A stretch of 64,000 nt of DNA from Cheiracanthium punctorium (GCA_038373885.1 JAWZYV010012353.1:1-64000); one strand, 5' to 3'; positions 21,932-34,484 are shown, counted from the first letter of the stretch. A program made the numbers and translations. Notes: generated by a model from the letters alone, not told the origin.

Positions 21932-23704
21932 TATGAAGTAATACGAAGAGGTACAATGTCTTAATGAGCCCTAAGCAAAATTATACAGAAATTTGAAAAA
22001 AAAATGACCAAATTGATAGTCTTTTTATGTGGAAGATGAAAGGAAATTTAGTTTTCTATCGTCGAAAATGTGGCTAACTCGGTCGTTGAAGCCAGCAGTC
22101 AGTCGCCACATGGTAGTGTGAGTGCGACTATAGGTTTCCATAATGCATATTAAATGTTTTTAATGCGTATTATAGTGTCACTTATTGTGTGAGTTTTTTT
22201 TTACATTTTTTAATAAATATTAAGTGCATCATTCTATTCGTTCAAATTTTATCTCAATTGGACAAATAGGAATCATTCTAGTGATCTCAGAATTGGAAAA
22301 CTTATTTCTGACTCTGTACATGTAATCTTCATTAACATTCAAAAGAATTTCTTAGCATGAAATTCTCCCGAAATTACTATACTAAATTGCTTTATTCTCA
22401 TTGTAACGAAAAAAAAAAAATCTGGCGTGTCTAGTCCCTCAAGTAATGCAAAGCTGCCTATCGTTCTCTCTATTCATTCATTTTAAACCAGCTCATTTCA
22501 CTAATGGATGTTAACTTTAAAAAAGTTTCGCTAGCCAAGTGGCGGGAAGTCGTCTCACTTCGATAGAGTGTCGTGCATCACAAAATGGAACTCTGGGAAA
22601 AGATTTCTAATTGAGAGAGGCATTTTCATCTCCAAATCAGATTATGAATGTCGCCCATCACGAACCAGAAAGGGGCAAGATGATACAACAACTCCGCGTT
22701 TCCAGGAAAACGTAGGAAAGGGTTACGAGAGTTAGTTTGGAAAATTGAATTATGCCGCAACTCGAACTGTGTTGTTGGAAGGAAGTGAATTAATGACTGT
22801 GACTTTAACTGATGTTAATCCAGTTACGAAGAGATTGGTAAATATTTCATGTGTTTGATGCATTTCTAATAAATAGAAATAGAATGAAAGATACAAAATT
22901 GTTTTTGCTCATGAAATGCATATTTTTTTAAAGAAATCATTAGGAAGAAAAACAAGAAATATTTTAACAAAATAATTTTTTAAATAAGTTATTTGTATTT
23001 ACTATCAACAAAAACATGCAGTATTATTGGCCATAGCGAGGGGATGAATTGCCTTTTGAATTACAGATAAACAATATGGTCATCCGTTTGCTCTAGAAGT
23101 TTAAAAAGTTGGTGTTCAACAAACTACATTGGACTTGGTAGGATAATTTTTCACGAGCATTACTGTTAGTTCGATGCCTCTCTTCTTTACATATTACACC
23201 ATATACAAGTTTTTTTTTTTTACAGAAGGTTACTCCGAGACGTAATAGAATTGCACAGTAATGTAACGCCGCAAGCATCGTGTTCAAGCATGTATTGATA
23301 TTCATTTAAGAAAAATTGTTGGAGTAATGGTCATCTTTCCGACTATTTCGCGATGGAGGATGCAATATTTTGCAACCACTGACGTTAGATTGTTGCAATC
23401 GCCATGAGCACTTTGCTCGTGTCCCTAAGTTGCCATTTTACATCTGATAAGACACTGAGAACAATGACTATTCATAGCTGTAAAAACCTAGTGAAACGTT
23501 ATAGAATAGTATATACTTTTTCAACAATTTTGGGGTTTGACTCCAAATCCGTCGCTTATCGCTTATAAAATTCTTAGTACCAGGTTACCGAGCCATGCTC
23601 AGAATCTAAAGGCTCCTTAAGTGTAAAATAATGAGTGCGTAAATGCCTTGGCACGTATCAATAATCTTCATGGTTGCCAAAGATTTTCATCGCTGTCGGA
23701 TCAC
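21932..23704. other. No gene seen
   Basis: No transposon motif, paired terminus or splice-bounded coding block recognised. A poly-A run lies near 22409-22420 and a poly-T run near 23210-23221. The stretch 22480-22800 is slightly GC-richer, but all frames there are interrupted by stops. Confidence 0.45.
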
Positions 23705-24560
23705 TCATACATTATCAGGTAAGCTTTGGTCGGCATTCAATGTTACAATGGGATATACTTTATTTTGAAGAGGAATGCTAAATATTCGATGGTCGGTGCC
23801 ATCAGAGTTGAGCAAAAAGTAGTTTAACGTAAGATGCCTCCTTTCCTTCTGTAATAGATCAGCGAGGGTATCAGCGAAGATCTTGGGCGATGCATTCACT
23901 AACAGCGTCTTCATTACTTCAGAAATATATCTGTCCATATTGAGGACGTTCACATTCAGCATCAAGAATTTGAGTTGGTTGAACTATCAGATGAATGAGT
24001 TTATAAAAAAAATTCATCAAGTCTGTTATACACTGTTCGTAACGTTAGCAGTACACACCAAAATCGTTAATATTTTCTCTCGTCATATACTGTGAACAAA
24101 GCCATTGTAAAGTATGCTTTGAAATTTCGAATTCTTTTATGAAATTCTTTGACATGTGGGTGACATCGAAGAAACAACCACACCAATTCATTAGGAAATT
24201 CGGAATGTCCTACTTCAGTCTTACAGTCCCCAAAATGGTTTCGGTTAATTTTTGTTTTTACTCTTCAGAAAAATGCAAAGCTCCACGGTGAATGCAATCC
24301 AAGTTCCCAATGTTAAAAAATTTTCAACTATGCTAGTAAGTATCCACATTTGTGGCAGCTTTGTAGATACTTAGACTGTTTACCCGAAGTATTTGTTGAC
24401 GTCTAGCTGTTCTATGTCGTCCTTCCAAATACTAATCATCTGTTTCATCTGCTTGTGTTTGAACTGCACGTTCACACATTTGGGCCAAGTGCTGCTGCCG
24501 GTGATCAAATGTTTCCACAGCTAGTTTTTGAGCTACATTTTCATGCATTTACGTCTTTAT
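23705..24560 (-). pseudogene. Helitron helicase-like N-terminal domain relic
   Basis: Reading the minus strand, fragments in different frames follow the order expected of a Helitron_like_N protein: a basic stretch with HRTARRQQILR, then NIGNLDCIHRGALHFSEE (the cysteine-rich GALHF block), GHSEFPNELVWLFL, HPHVKEFHKRIRNFKA, then GQIYF and EDAVSECIAQDLR. In-frame stops (for example after QADETDD) and several frameshifts show decay. The Rep HUH motif and the helicase are not present in this window. An 86-codon frame at 23705-23965 overlaps the relic in a different frame from the GQIYF stretch and is probably not the true frame. Confidence 0.65.
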
Positions 24561-26181
24561 AATACATCTATGATGATAATTCTTTACGATTGAAATTGTA
24601 AATTTCTCTATAGTGCTTCAAAATTCAAACATAAAATACTTATTTTTTTCTAATTCAAAGAAAATACATCTTGCATAAACAAATTCTACAAACGTAAATT
24701 CAATCTTATAGATACATAAATATAGATGCCATAAAAGTATAATCTTACATAAATATGCTTTAAACATAATTTTATTTTATAAACTCACGCTTAAGAAAAG
24801 AAAAAGTATAACGCAATTTAAATTATTAGTACAAAAGGACACTTCGAAGTCATGAAATCAAAAACAGAAAGATCAAAAATATTCTTTTATAATAACCCTA
24901 ACAACTACTTAAACGTTGACAATAATAGAACAAATGGATGGACTGAAGAAAATGGACTTCTAACCTCGAATAAGTCAAAAATACATCGTTCCTATATAGT
25001 TACGCTGATCCCTGACTCTGTCACAATTCCAGTTCAACTACTCAAAATAAAACTTTTACATCATTAATCCAAACAGATTAAAAATATATTGTCTAATAAC
25101 TTAAAATTTACACGGTTCGTTGGTGCGATCAGCCTGAAAAGTATCATAATTATCTAAAAAAAAAAGGAGAAAAAAAAAAGAAAAAGAAAAAATCTGAAAA
25201 TCCACCCGTTCCCTGATTTTTAAGCGGTTTTTTTTTCTTCCTTGGTATTTTCAGCTCTATTTCATTTAAGAGAGTAAAAAAAGCCAATCATTTGAGTGTA
25301 AGAATTATCTAGCAAGTGACATTGACGTTACATTGAAGTCACGGTTATCAGGCTTTGGAGGGAAAATTACTATTCCAATTCGCTTATGATTAGCTTTTCT
25401 AAATTACTACTCAGTTTAACTTTTTTTTTTCAAAAATAAAATGGTTTTCTATGCATTAAGCATGGGTATAGGAGAGGATGTTGATACCAAACGAAATGTT
25501 TCGAATACGAAATGTTTCTGCAGATTATACAATTCGAATTTCGATATATAATAAAAATTGAATATGAAGTTATTTGATTTTAAGTGGGTAAATATTAAAT
25601 ATTCTGAGTGTAGACATTCTATCACCCGCTGTAATTGTCTCCACAAAGGCCTTTATCCTTTAGTTTAATGATAGTACACAACACAAAACAACACAGTCTA
25701 ATCCACGTCTAAATAAGAATCGAAAATTTATTAGAAAAAATCTTAGTAACCAGATTTCAGCCTCCCAATTTACTGCTTCCACATATGGGCAACTTCCAGC
25801 CTGCGGCCGGATGGGGCCCGCCGTGGCTTTTGGACCAGCCCGCAGAACAAGTCAAAACCCTGTATAAAACCTACATAAAACATTCAAACTTCCATATAAA
25901 TCCGAATTATACGGCCTGCGATTTCGCTAACATCCTGAAGTCAGGCCCAGGAATTCGCTAATATCGTAAAGTTCTGCCCGCAACTTTACAAAGGTTGTCC
26001 ATACGATGAAAAAATAAATGAGTTGAAATCATCAACTGCAGTGAATGAAAACTAAACTGATGGCTGATCACCAAAAAAATTAATTTGAATATCGGCTGCG
26101 AGCCCAATTTAGGAATCGATTGTATCATTATAAATTTTTTCATCGGAGTTTTAAAGATCGTTTCATTATAAACGGTTGTCC

Positions 26182-26216
<35 letters not shown>

Positions 26217-27200
26217 AGGGTAACTACATTTAAATATTTATCGTCAACTTGGCGGAATAAGGCAGTTAAAGTAGAATTCAACCTAGTGCCGTTATTTAAA
26301 AAAAATAGAAAAGAAATGGAATTTCATGTTACGTCAGAGGATCTTTTTTCATCCTGTGAATGACTGAAAAGGGTGTCATTTTCATTTAAATTATTCGGCT
26401 AAGCTGAAACTTTTATGCACTTTTGAAATTCGCATCATATGGATCAATAAAATACTTGAAAAATCTTTATTGTTTTAGTATATACGCGAAAATACATTTA
26501 GCTTTACGTTAGTTACAAAAGGATAATTGTAATAAATTCAGGCAATTTTTCACATAAGGTTTACGAATAGTTTTGTATTAATAACTATGAATTAAAAATA
26601 ATTAAATTATTTACGTACAGTTCATCAAGGTGCTTGCGGGGATGGCAACGAAGATTCTTTTCTCTTTTCCTTTCGCTGGTTGCCAGGGGGATATTTTGAA
26701 ATAAAAATAACTTTTTAATTCTAAACAAATTTATGTAGCTGAAAGGTGTAATATATCTAGTTACTAAAATATTTATTTGTCTGTGTAATGGATATCAAGT
26801 TCTATTAATTTTGTTTCTTTGTAAAATTAATTTTTACTATTATATATCGATGACGTGTATTTTTTAATCCGCCCCAAACTTATTTGAGCGTCCCTTTTAG
26901 GAAGATTGCATCAAGTGTGGTTTTTCAAACGCTCAATAGATGGCGCTACCATCCAAAAATTTTAAATTTTAAATTTTGAGCGTTTTAAAGTTTTTTCGAT
27001 CACGTGACCTAGCTGTATCGTTTCAGGGGCCCAAAACAACCCCAGGTACGAAATTAAAAATGAATCCTTAGAGCAGTTTTCGAGATCGCTGAGACATACA
27101 CACACACACACAAACATTCCTCGTTTAATATAAGAGCGGATTTGGAGACTCTCAGATTAAATTGGAGGTTTGTCGCTGACAACAATTATGCTATTCACCT
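24561..27200. other. AT-rich sequence; one hAT-like terminus, microsatellites
   Basis: No gene seen. At 25785-25830 GGGCAACTTCCAGCCTGCGG resembles the GCGGCC-rich start of a hAT element, and about 25975-26003 may be its other end (inverted GGACAACCTTT), but no duplication was found. A-rich tract 25157-25192, poly-A 26187-26213, CA repeat 27099-27113. The 26880-27130 block resembles a LINE tail, ending in AAACATTCCTCGTTTAATAT. Confidence 0.4.
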
Positions 27201-27470
27201 ATAATTCACCTATAAAGCTCTGTTTTATTCTCCATTATTATCCTTGGTTTTGCAGAGAATGCTTCTCTTAGCAGTATTTGCAATAAGCGGCATGACTGCT
27301 TGGTGTGTGATCATAGTTTCAATCTTACATCTTGCCACAATCTTATAAATCTCATTGTATTATATGTTGTGGTAATACTAAAAGTTTAATTTAAATTGTC
27401 TTTCAGTAATTCATATTACTTTTGGATTAAATAATAAAACTTGCTCTATTCTCTTATTAGCTTAATATCT

Positions 27471-27671
27471 TCAAAGTACCGGTATATCACATTCTCCGTC
27501 TACAACCGTCTGTGTACTGTTTGCTAAACGAAAAGATTCGTCCAAAGCGGGATTTAACACTATATCACTTTTCATGCACATCCCAAATGGATCACTTGGA
27601 GTGTAGTCATCCAGAGTGATCATCCTTGTTTGAAATGTATCCTCGGGTGAACCAAATATAAAAGGCAGTCT
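27471..27671 (-). CDS. Unidentified coding-like terminal exon
   Basis: On the minus strand a 66-codon frame ends in a stop at 27471-27473. Its composition is unusually protein-like for this window: it contains DDYTPSDPFGMCMKSDIVLN, then ALDESFRLANSTQTVVDGEC, and ends DIPVL. It lacks the Lys/Asn/Ile/Phe bias of the chance frames. Possible splice acceptors are ACCCGAG just before GATACATTT, or AACAAG before GATGATC. A minus-strand AATAAA lies at 27224-27229, about 240 bp after the stop. I do not recognise the protein. It could be the last exon of a host gene transcribed leftward, or a fragment of an unrecognised element. A SINE lies just upstream. Confidence 0.4.
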   Translation of the reverse strand, partial: RLPFIFGSPEDTFQTRMITLDDYTPSDPFGMCMKSDIVLNPALDESFRLANSTQTVVDGECDIPVL

Positions 27672-27689
27672 TCACTCTTCACTTTGGAT

Positions 27690-28045
27690 GATTCCTTCAA
27701 GATGAATATCCAAGGCAACTCCTAAGTTTCCGCTGGAGATATGCTTGCTTGCTTGACAGGGGAGGACAGCTCGCGTCACTGAATGTGTCGCTTAGAGCTA
27801 CATATACGTCCTTCCCGGAATTTCCCGTCACAATTTGGAACCTCATCAGAAGAAGATGGCGGACTTCTGAATATTCGCACCCCTCGGAAACTGCTAGCGA
27901 CCTCCGAGAGGACTTTCGGAACCACGGATTTAACGTGCACGTACACCGCATGTACACGGTGGTCTTTAGTGGTACTCCGGTATCGAACCCACAACCTTAC
28001 GGTTACGAGTCCAACGCCTTAACCACTGGGCTACCTCGGCCCCCC
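27690..28045 (-). mobile_element. tRNA-derived SINE
   Basis: On the minus strand the head reads GGCCGAGGTAGCCCAGTGGT, containing an A-box (TAGCCCAGTGGTTAA, about 28020-28033), followed by TAAGGCGTTGGACTCGTAAC and a B-box GGTTCGATACC (27979-27989), with tRNA-like spacing. The tRNA-unrelated body extends to about 27690. The plus-strand 108-codon frame across this region is antisense to the SINE and is not a gene. The 3' end and target duplication were not resolved. Confidence 0.8.
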
Positions 28046-28659
28046 GTTGGACATATGGAAGTTGCGAGCTGTTAGACCATCACCACTTAAGAATCACTTA
28101 CGGTACAACGGTACGGAACATATTACAGTAGTACCCGGGCCCGCAGCGTCCACAGCTACTCTTACAAAGCTGTATTAACTGGGGTAAATGTTCGCATATA
28201 CTGGAGCAGTCAATACGGAGAGGGAGATATAAAACAAAGTTCACAAGTGAAGTATAATTCTGGAGTCTAAAATTTTTTGGTGACAAAAATATTTACAAAA
28301 TGATCATATCCTGGGAAGTTTCCACGAGGGAAGGTACGAATTATATTGTAGAACAGATTATAAAGCAAGCACCCCATTTCTGGTGAGTAACAAGCGAAAT
28401 GATCATTTAAGGTAAATGGCCTTAAACTTGTCGAAATTGACGAAGGTTAAATAACTAATAACATCTTTGGCTAAAGCTGATAGTGTTCCTTTTCTATTTT
28501 TTCTCTTAAAAAAGAGTGTGGTTGATTGTAATAGCACTTTGAAATGGTCAGTAAGTTTTCTCAAAATATTTGCTTGCTTATCCAGAGTGCTAATTGTTTT
28601 AATGAAAATATTTAATTTTTTTTAATTTTCATGTTCGAATCACAAAATTTTACACATCA
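28046..28659. other. No gene seen
   Basis: Unannotated AT-rich flank of the SINE with no motif or paired terminus. Confidence 0.4.
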
Positions 28660-28822
28660 CAGTGGAGTCCTGACTTACGGAAGAGATGCGTTCCAAGAAT
28701 CTTGACGTAAGTAAAAATTTCGCGTTTACGACTACTCGAAACACATACACAAAGTCTCGTTTTGTGCACTAGGAGTAATATCCATTGAGTAAGATAGATC
28801 GCATTGTAACGCGAATCCACTG
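28660..28822. mobile_element. pogo-like MITE
   Basis: A 163-bp element with ends CAGTGGAGTCCTGACTTACG and, reverse-complemented, CAGTGGATTCGCGTTACAAT. The right flank begins TA; the left TA is not preserved. Internally TTGACGTAAGT echoes the terminus. Confidence 0.6.
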
Positions 28823-29760
28823 TAATATATATATTATATCCGTGAATCTCAACGAACTGCTACCACCAGTTTCAAATGACCTTAGTAAAACTTGATCGTC
28901 CTTTAGATGTTCACAGCAACATACAAGTTCATTGTTGTATGGCCTGTACTGCATGGTTAGATTTGATAAGTAATGTTATGAGCCTATTTTCTGCATATCC
29001 GAATGAGCTGATTGGTTATGCTGTCCGATCTAGTCTGTAATCACTTTATTTATATAGATAAACATTCTCTATAAAAACTCTCACTTAATAATTCAACATT
29101 TTTTTTATTCATGTGCCCCGTTGCATTTTGTCTCCCTTTCACTTACCAACTTGCCATTCACGACAGCCCATCCATCATTATAAAAGTACCATTTCACTCT
29201 GCCTACTACTACCACAACTGAAACATCTTCATTTTCCTAAGTTTTCCTTTTTTTCCCCCCTCCTCAGTCCTCCGTCCTCCTCTTAAACAGTCCTCCCGCA
29301 GCTTGCGATAGAAATGACGAATTGTTCCCGGGAATCGAGAGTGACGAGATTAAACCCTTCTTCACCCCCTTTAACCCCGATATCTTTCTCCATACCCTCT
29401 CCCTCTCTAATTGCATTAGCTGCATAAACACTACACTAGCGTCAAGATTTTTCCTGGCAATTACTCCCGATCCGTTCATCTCTTCCACACGTGATAGTTC
29501 TTTTTTTTTTTCTTTCTTCCCCTTTCTATAAAAGCGTATTTTTTTCCTTTTCCTTTTCTGTATACAAGGCTCGCTGGATTCCACATACTTGACGTTTATT
29601 AGAGCTTGTGATTGAAAAGGGCAAAGATGTGCGATTATCTCTCTCTCAACAGTTTTCCTATCACTTTTTTTCTCCTCATCTGTATAAAGTTTATTATTTT
29701 TCTAATTTACTAAATGCCATAATTGTTTCTAATTTCGCTTTTCTTAAAAAAAAAAAAAAG
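28823..29760. other. No gene seen; pyrimidine-rich block
   Basis: The plus strand of 29220-29560 is pyrimidine-rich. A minus-strand 106-codon frame and a plus-strand 69-codon frame there are by-products of that bias. AATTGCATTAGCTGCATAAA at about 29408 contains homeodomain-type TAAT/ATTA-like cores, but nothing further supports regulation. Confidence 0.4.
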
Positions 29761-29768
29761 GCTTAGAA

Positions 29769-30085
29769 CAGCGGTAACCAACCGGTCGGGCGCTCTCCCT
29801 TGGAGCGTTAGCAGGGGGCGTGAGAAAAACAGGCAAAAAAGATCAAGTGATAATGTATGTTTTAAAAACATCATCTTTTTTATTCTTATCTTTGCTCCAA
29901 AACAAATCAATTTTTGCACTTAAAGTTTTCGCAAGTTAAATCAAACTTTACCAATGAAATTACCAAATTTTGTTCATTGCTGAAAAATGAAAACTGCATG
30001 TATGCTGAGGAATGTGAGGGGAGGGGGTGTCATCATAAGTATCCTTTGTTGGAGAAGCGCAATTTTAAAAGGTTGAGAACCGCTG
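29769..30085. mobile_element. hAT MITE, 8-bp TSD
   Basis: A 317-bp element with ends CAGCGGTAACCAACC and, reverse-complemented, CAGCGGTTCTCAACC. Flanks are GCTTAGAA (29761-29768) and GCGTAGAA (30086-30093), 7 of 8 matching. The CAGCGGTTCTCAACC start is a common hAT terminus. Frames inside it are not protein-like. Confidence 0.85.
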
Positions 30086-30093
30086 GCGTAGAA

Positions 30094-31017
30094 AGTACTG
30101 GTGTCGCTTTGAAGACTGATTTTATTTGTGAGGAATAAACAAACCTAGAAATATTTTCAAGTGGAGCTTCTTTGTAACTACATCCTAAGGAAATCATCAA
30201 GTCTCGGGGCATAGTTCTCACTGATCTACCCGTTCGGCTATTAAGACTGTAGCATTGGTCTTAACATGAAGTGATTTGCCCATAAACGAACTAAAGCCTC
30301 TTTAGCCACTCATTCAGAAGATAATTTAAAAGAACAACGTTCTGTTCTTTGTAGTTACTAGAATTATTCTTATAACTTGAAAATTTTGTAGGCGCGGAAA
30401 CACCTTAAATATATAACATTTTCACAAGACTTATTTCGTGGCAGCTCATTTTCTCATTATAAGGAAAATTTTTTTGTATTGTGCCAAAGCAGCTTATTGC
30501 TTTTTAGACATGATTCAAGCCGAAAATGCATTTATTTTTAATATATGGTTCGCGTTGTCATACTCGGTTCAAGGAGACTGACACTTTCGTATAATGCAAG
30601 AAATCAATTGCTACCGTCTTTATGTGTAAAATGCACAAAAAAAATGTATTTCCTGTTAAAAAAATCATAAAAGTACGAAAAATGTGCTGGCAAATGGGAT
30701 GCTATCACTTTTCCAGTATATTTACGGTATTTTCTCCCAATAAATTACAGAGCAAATTCCGTTTCAGAGAGAACCTAACATCTGATGTATGGAAATTGTC
30801 CTGCATTTAATATAAATGCAGAATTCCCGGAAAATTGTCCGGAAAGTTTCCAGTAAATATATGTTTTTTTAAGGAGTAGAGCAGTAGTGTAGTCCTTGTG
30901 AATAAAGGGAGGGAGAAACTTATTTGAAATAAATTTAACTTAAATATGTATAATTAGTTAAGTGTAATTTTTGTTTAAAGCAATAAATAAAATTAGCTAA
31001 ATTGATCAACAGTGCCA
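30094..31017. other. No gene seen
   Basis: AT-rich with no recognisable structure. Confidence 0.4.
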
Positions 31018-31451
31018 TAGAGGCTTCTCCATTCTCTCTCCATAAACAATCACCGCAATGATTTTCTATGGAGAAATCTACCTTTACAAATTCAAGGTTT
31101 TAGAAAGAACTACTGAATATTTTTCAACCATTCTCCTCCCCCTTTATTCTGAAAAATATTATCTAATGTCATTGTGATATAAAATTTCTCTCGTGCTAGT
31201 GGAAAAACAATTGTAATAGAATAAGTGCTCTAATTGCATTTGAGAAACTTTGTATCATAATGGAATTCATGTTCTTCTAATTGCATTGTAGAAATTTTGT
31301 GCTGTGATAACATTAGGTAAATGTTTCCAGAGTTTAAATAAAAGAATGATTGAAAAAATTTTAATAGCTCGTTCTAAAACCTTAAAAGAAGTTTTCTCCA
31401 TACAAAAGCAGTGCGGTGATCATTTCCCCGGAGAGAGTGGAGAAGCCCCTT
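31018..31451. mobile_element. Long-TIR MITE, superfamily unknown
   Basis: Left end GAGGCTTCTCCATTCTCTC and right end (reverse-complemented) GGGGCTTCTCCACTCTCTC begin inverted repeats that stay alignable for about 95 bp, through AATCACCGC/GATCACCGC and TATGGAGAAA to AAGGTTTTAGAA. No coding capacity. The target duplication is unclear. Confidence 0.65.
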
Positions 31452-32086
31452 AAAAAATACATAATTTTTTCGCCGTCAAAAATCCTTCATGAAAATGAAT
31501 CGGATTTTTATTTATTTCCTTTTTTTCTTTACCCCTTGATAATCGGCCCCCTCCCTTTTTATCAATCATTTGGGATGACACTTTTTTGGCCAAGTTTGCG
31601 TGCGTTTGATAAAATGATGTACGTACTCTATTTCTAAAGATAAGTTTACCTTATTTATCATTTGGGATTGTAAGTAAGTCTTAAAGTCTACTCAGGTCAT
31701 CCAAAAAGCTCTGCTTGGTTGCCTTTCTGACGCAAAATTACAAAATGAAAATTTTAATGCATTAAAAAAAACAGTTTGAGCGTTCCCCTTGAAAATAAAA
31801 AGTGGAAGGAACCATGAGCAGTGCCCCCTCAACTACACCACTACAGTCCTTGTCATTTGGGAATATTACTTTTCTACATAATTACATGATCCAAAGGGCA
31901 GGTACTACCACATACCATGAATGACGCCCCATAACAACTAACGTATTTTACACGATTCAAATACAGCAATTTTTTGAAAATAATTTCAGAACAAAACAGA
32001 CAAAGGCATCGTCTAACTTATAGAAAATTCAAAAGAGTAGCAGATGAAAGCTTTTTTAAGATTGCTTCATTTGCCACTAACATGGT
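31452..32086. other. No gene seen
   Basis: AT-rich, no motif recognised. The 73-codon frame at 31416-31637 begins inside the MITE and is not protein-like. Confidence 0.4.
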
Positions 32087-32094
32087 ATAGGCAT

Positions 32095-32746
32095 TAGAGA
32101 TGTGACGGGCTCAGTAGGGATGGACGCGAGACGAGACAGAGATTTACAGCTTTTTTGCGAGACGAGACAAACATTTTTAACATTATGATATAGGGATTTT
32201 GCGAGACGAGACAAAGCTTTTCGGCTGTTTTGCGAGACGCAAGACGCCTATTTTTCGTCTCGCGTCCATCCCTAGCTCTGTAATTCACAACTACGTTCGG
32301 GCTCGGGCTCGTGAAAAATTTCTTCTTTATTGAACATACTCCTTGAAACAGATTTTAAAAAGTGATTGATGAGGAAAATAAAAGTACTTATTAAAAAAAT
32401 TAAAAAAATAGTGGCACAGGCGCCTAGAAGGTGTGTGAAGCTCTTTGGGTATTTCAGAACGGCGGCTTCTATCACTTAGTTAGTCATGAGATCCGACATT
32501 ATTTGATAAACATGGATATAAAGAATTAGATAGTGCATTGAGAGTTTGCAACTATATTTTTCTTTAATTTGTAGAAACGGAAAAATTTATATTCTATCAA
32601 AGAAGTAATTGAACTTTTTTTTTTTTATGTTTAGCTGAAATTCCCGGCTCGGGCTCCGACTTAAATAATATTGCTCGGGCTCGGGCGGGCTCCGATTAAA
32701 AGTCCTCGGGCTCCGGCTTCAAAAAATGAGCCCGAACTCATCTCTA
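32095..32746. mobile_element. hAT non-autonomous element hosting a second MITE
   Basis: A 652-bp element with ends TAGAGATGTGACGGGCTC and, reverse-complemented, TAGAGATGAGTTCGGGCTC. It is flanked by perfect 8-bp duplications ATAGGCAT at 32087-32094 and 32747-32754. GGGCTCGGGCTC repeats sit just inside the right end and again at about 32299. A GAGACGAGAC-family MITE is inserted at 32115-32274, close to the left terminus. Confidence 0.85.
32115..32274. mobile_element. hAT MITE of the GAGACGAGAC family, copy 2 (nested)
   Basis: A 160-bp element with near-identical ends TAGGGATGGACGCGAGACGA on both strands, nested in the 32095-32746 element. Its interior is alternating GCGAGACGAGACAAA units with A/T-rich spacers. 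Its reverse complement aligns with 61364-61562. Flanks GGGCTCAG and GCTCTGTA are not a clean 8-bp duplication. Confidence 0.75.
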
Positions 32747-32754
32747 ATAGGCAT

Positions 32755-34031
32755 TACCAGAAATTTACAGATTTTTTTTTTTCTTCCGAATTTGTGATCT
32801 TTTTATATCCCATATCTCGAAAGCTATTGGTGGAGGGGGAATGGCTAATTATAATCGTGTAGGAAATTGTAAAAGATTTCATTTTAGATCTGTATAACAC
32901 GTTTGCTATGATGGGCTGTTTTTGAGATAGACAGAATAAACAGAATAAAAGAAGATTTTTTACACCACCGCTTTCTTCGCATATTCAGGGAGTTTTGGTA
33001 TGTTTAGATCTTAACTAACTGAAAAACATATAATTTAAAGGGTGGAAGTGAAAATACCTTAGATATTGTTCTGAAATAATTATTTTAAGCTTACTAATTG
33101 AGTCAAAAAGTACAGGTTATGCATACATGCATAAACAAAAATCAGTATGCATGCACTAACTACTGAGAAGAATATTTTAACTAGTACCTGATATCGAGGG
33201 CTTATGTTTCAGCTATTCGCAGATTAATGTTTCAAGTTCAGGAAGCCCGAATTATCACCCAGTTCTTGCACCACAGTGAAAGCATTCAAAGCCCCTTAAC
33301 GGGAAACAACGATTGACACAGAAAGGCAGTCACTCCCACCAACGATAACAAGAGACTAACTTCAAGAAGACGCCAAAATATTTATTTTTAATTATTGCCT
33401 TTATAACCAACATGTATGAGAGTTCCTTTAAACTTGTTCCTGTAAATGATCTATAAATGCTTACATGCAACGAAGTGAATTCTGTATTCCTTTTACAAAC
33501 TTCACTTATCTAAATTCATTTTGTTTTCTTTGAAATATGTGAGCATCTCCAAAATGCTCTTTAAGCAATCATTGCTCATAAACTTTAAGTCTTTTGCCTA
33601 GAACTGTAAATAAACTATTCATGCTATGCAGGCAACTTTTGTAGGATATAGAGTGTCGCATCCAGAGAAGAGATAAGATGACTTGGGCCCCCTTCCCCCT
33701 AGTCTTCGCCAATAAAAGGGCATTGCTTTAGGAGCCTATTTTGCTTTGTTGTACATTTTGTTTAGGTGAAATAAACTTTTTCTTTTTAAATCAGTCCCTT
33801 CCAAAATAAATTTGTATCTGCCGATCGTATAGAACACAGCAGTAACGTATTGAAATTTCGTTGCATCGACGCTTATCTAAAAGGATAGACAGACAAACCA
33901 GCAACTATGAACACGACACGGGCGAAGTAATATCTTTCTTATGAGAGGGGTCCAGTTCACGGGAGGGGGGGATCCCATTCTTACTATGATATTTGACTGA
34001 AAGTAAATTTTATTTTAAATACTATATTGTT
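32755..34031. other. No gene seen
   Basis: AT-rich. A G-run lies near 33961-33970. Nothing recognised as coding or as a transposon terminus. Confidence 0.4.
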
Positions 34032-34241
34032 AAAAATTTCAATAGCACTATTTTTTTTAATTTTGCCTGTTGCACGCTGAATTGTAAAATTTACAAAATT
34101 AATATATATATATTTTAATTTTAATACAAAATTGACAAAAATTTCAATAGCACTATTTTTTTTAATTTTGTCTGTTGCGCGCTGAATTGTAAAATTTACA
34201 AAATTAATATATATATATATTTTAATTTTAATACAAAATTG
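34032..34241. repeat. Two-unit tandem repeat, 105-bp period
   Basis: AAAAATTTCAATAGCACTAT starts at 34032 and again at 34137. The units share TTTTTTTTAATTTTG and GCTGAATTGTAAAATTTAC, and a TA tract that is two bases longer in the second unit. Confidence 0.9.
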
Positions 34242-34484
34242 ACAAATTTTATATAAAATTTAAATTTTATTTAGCGTATACTGCTTTGAACGATAAATTC
34301 AAAACATGAATATTTGACTATAATTAGCGTTTACGCATAGACTAAAGAGGTGTCCAGACCCCACCCCTTTCCTTATATACATCCGTAACTATACAACAGA
34401 GGTAAATACTTTTCAACTTTGTTGGCAAGCGTTAAAAATTGAGAGAAAAGGGAGAAAAGAAATAAGAAAATATTACAATTATTT

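Noticed and set aside
22480..22800. Possible exon beginning MDVNFKKVSLAKWREVVSLR
   Set aside because: Stops occur in every frame within a few dozen codons and no splice sites bound a clean block. Composition alone was not convincing.
27749..28075. 108-residue plus-strand protein
   Set aside because: It is antisense to a tRNA-derived SINE with clear A- and B-boxes. The open frame reflects SINE GC content.
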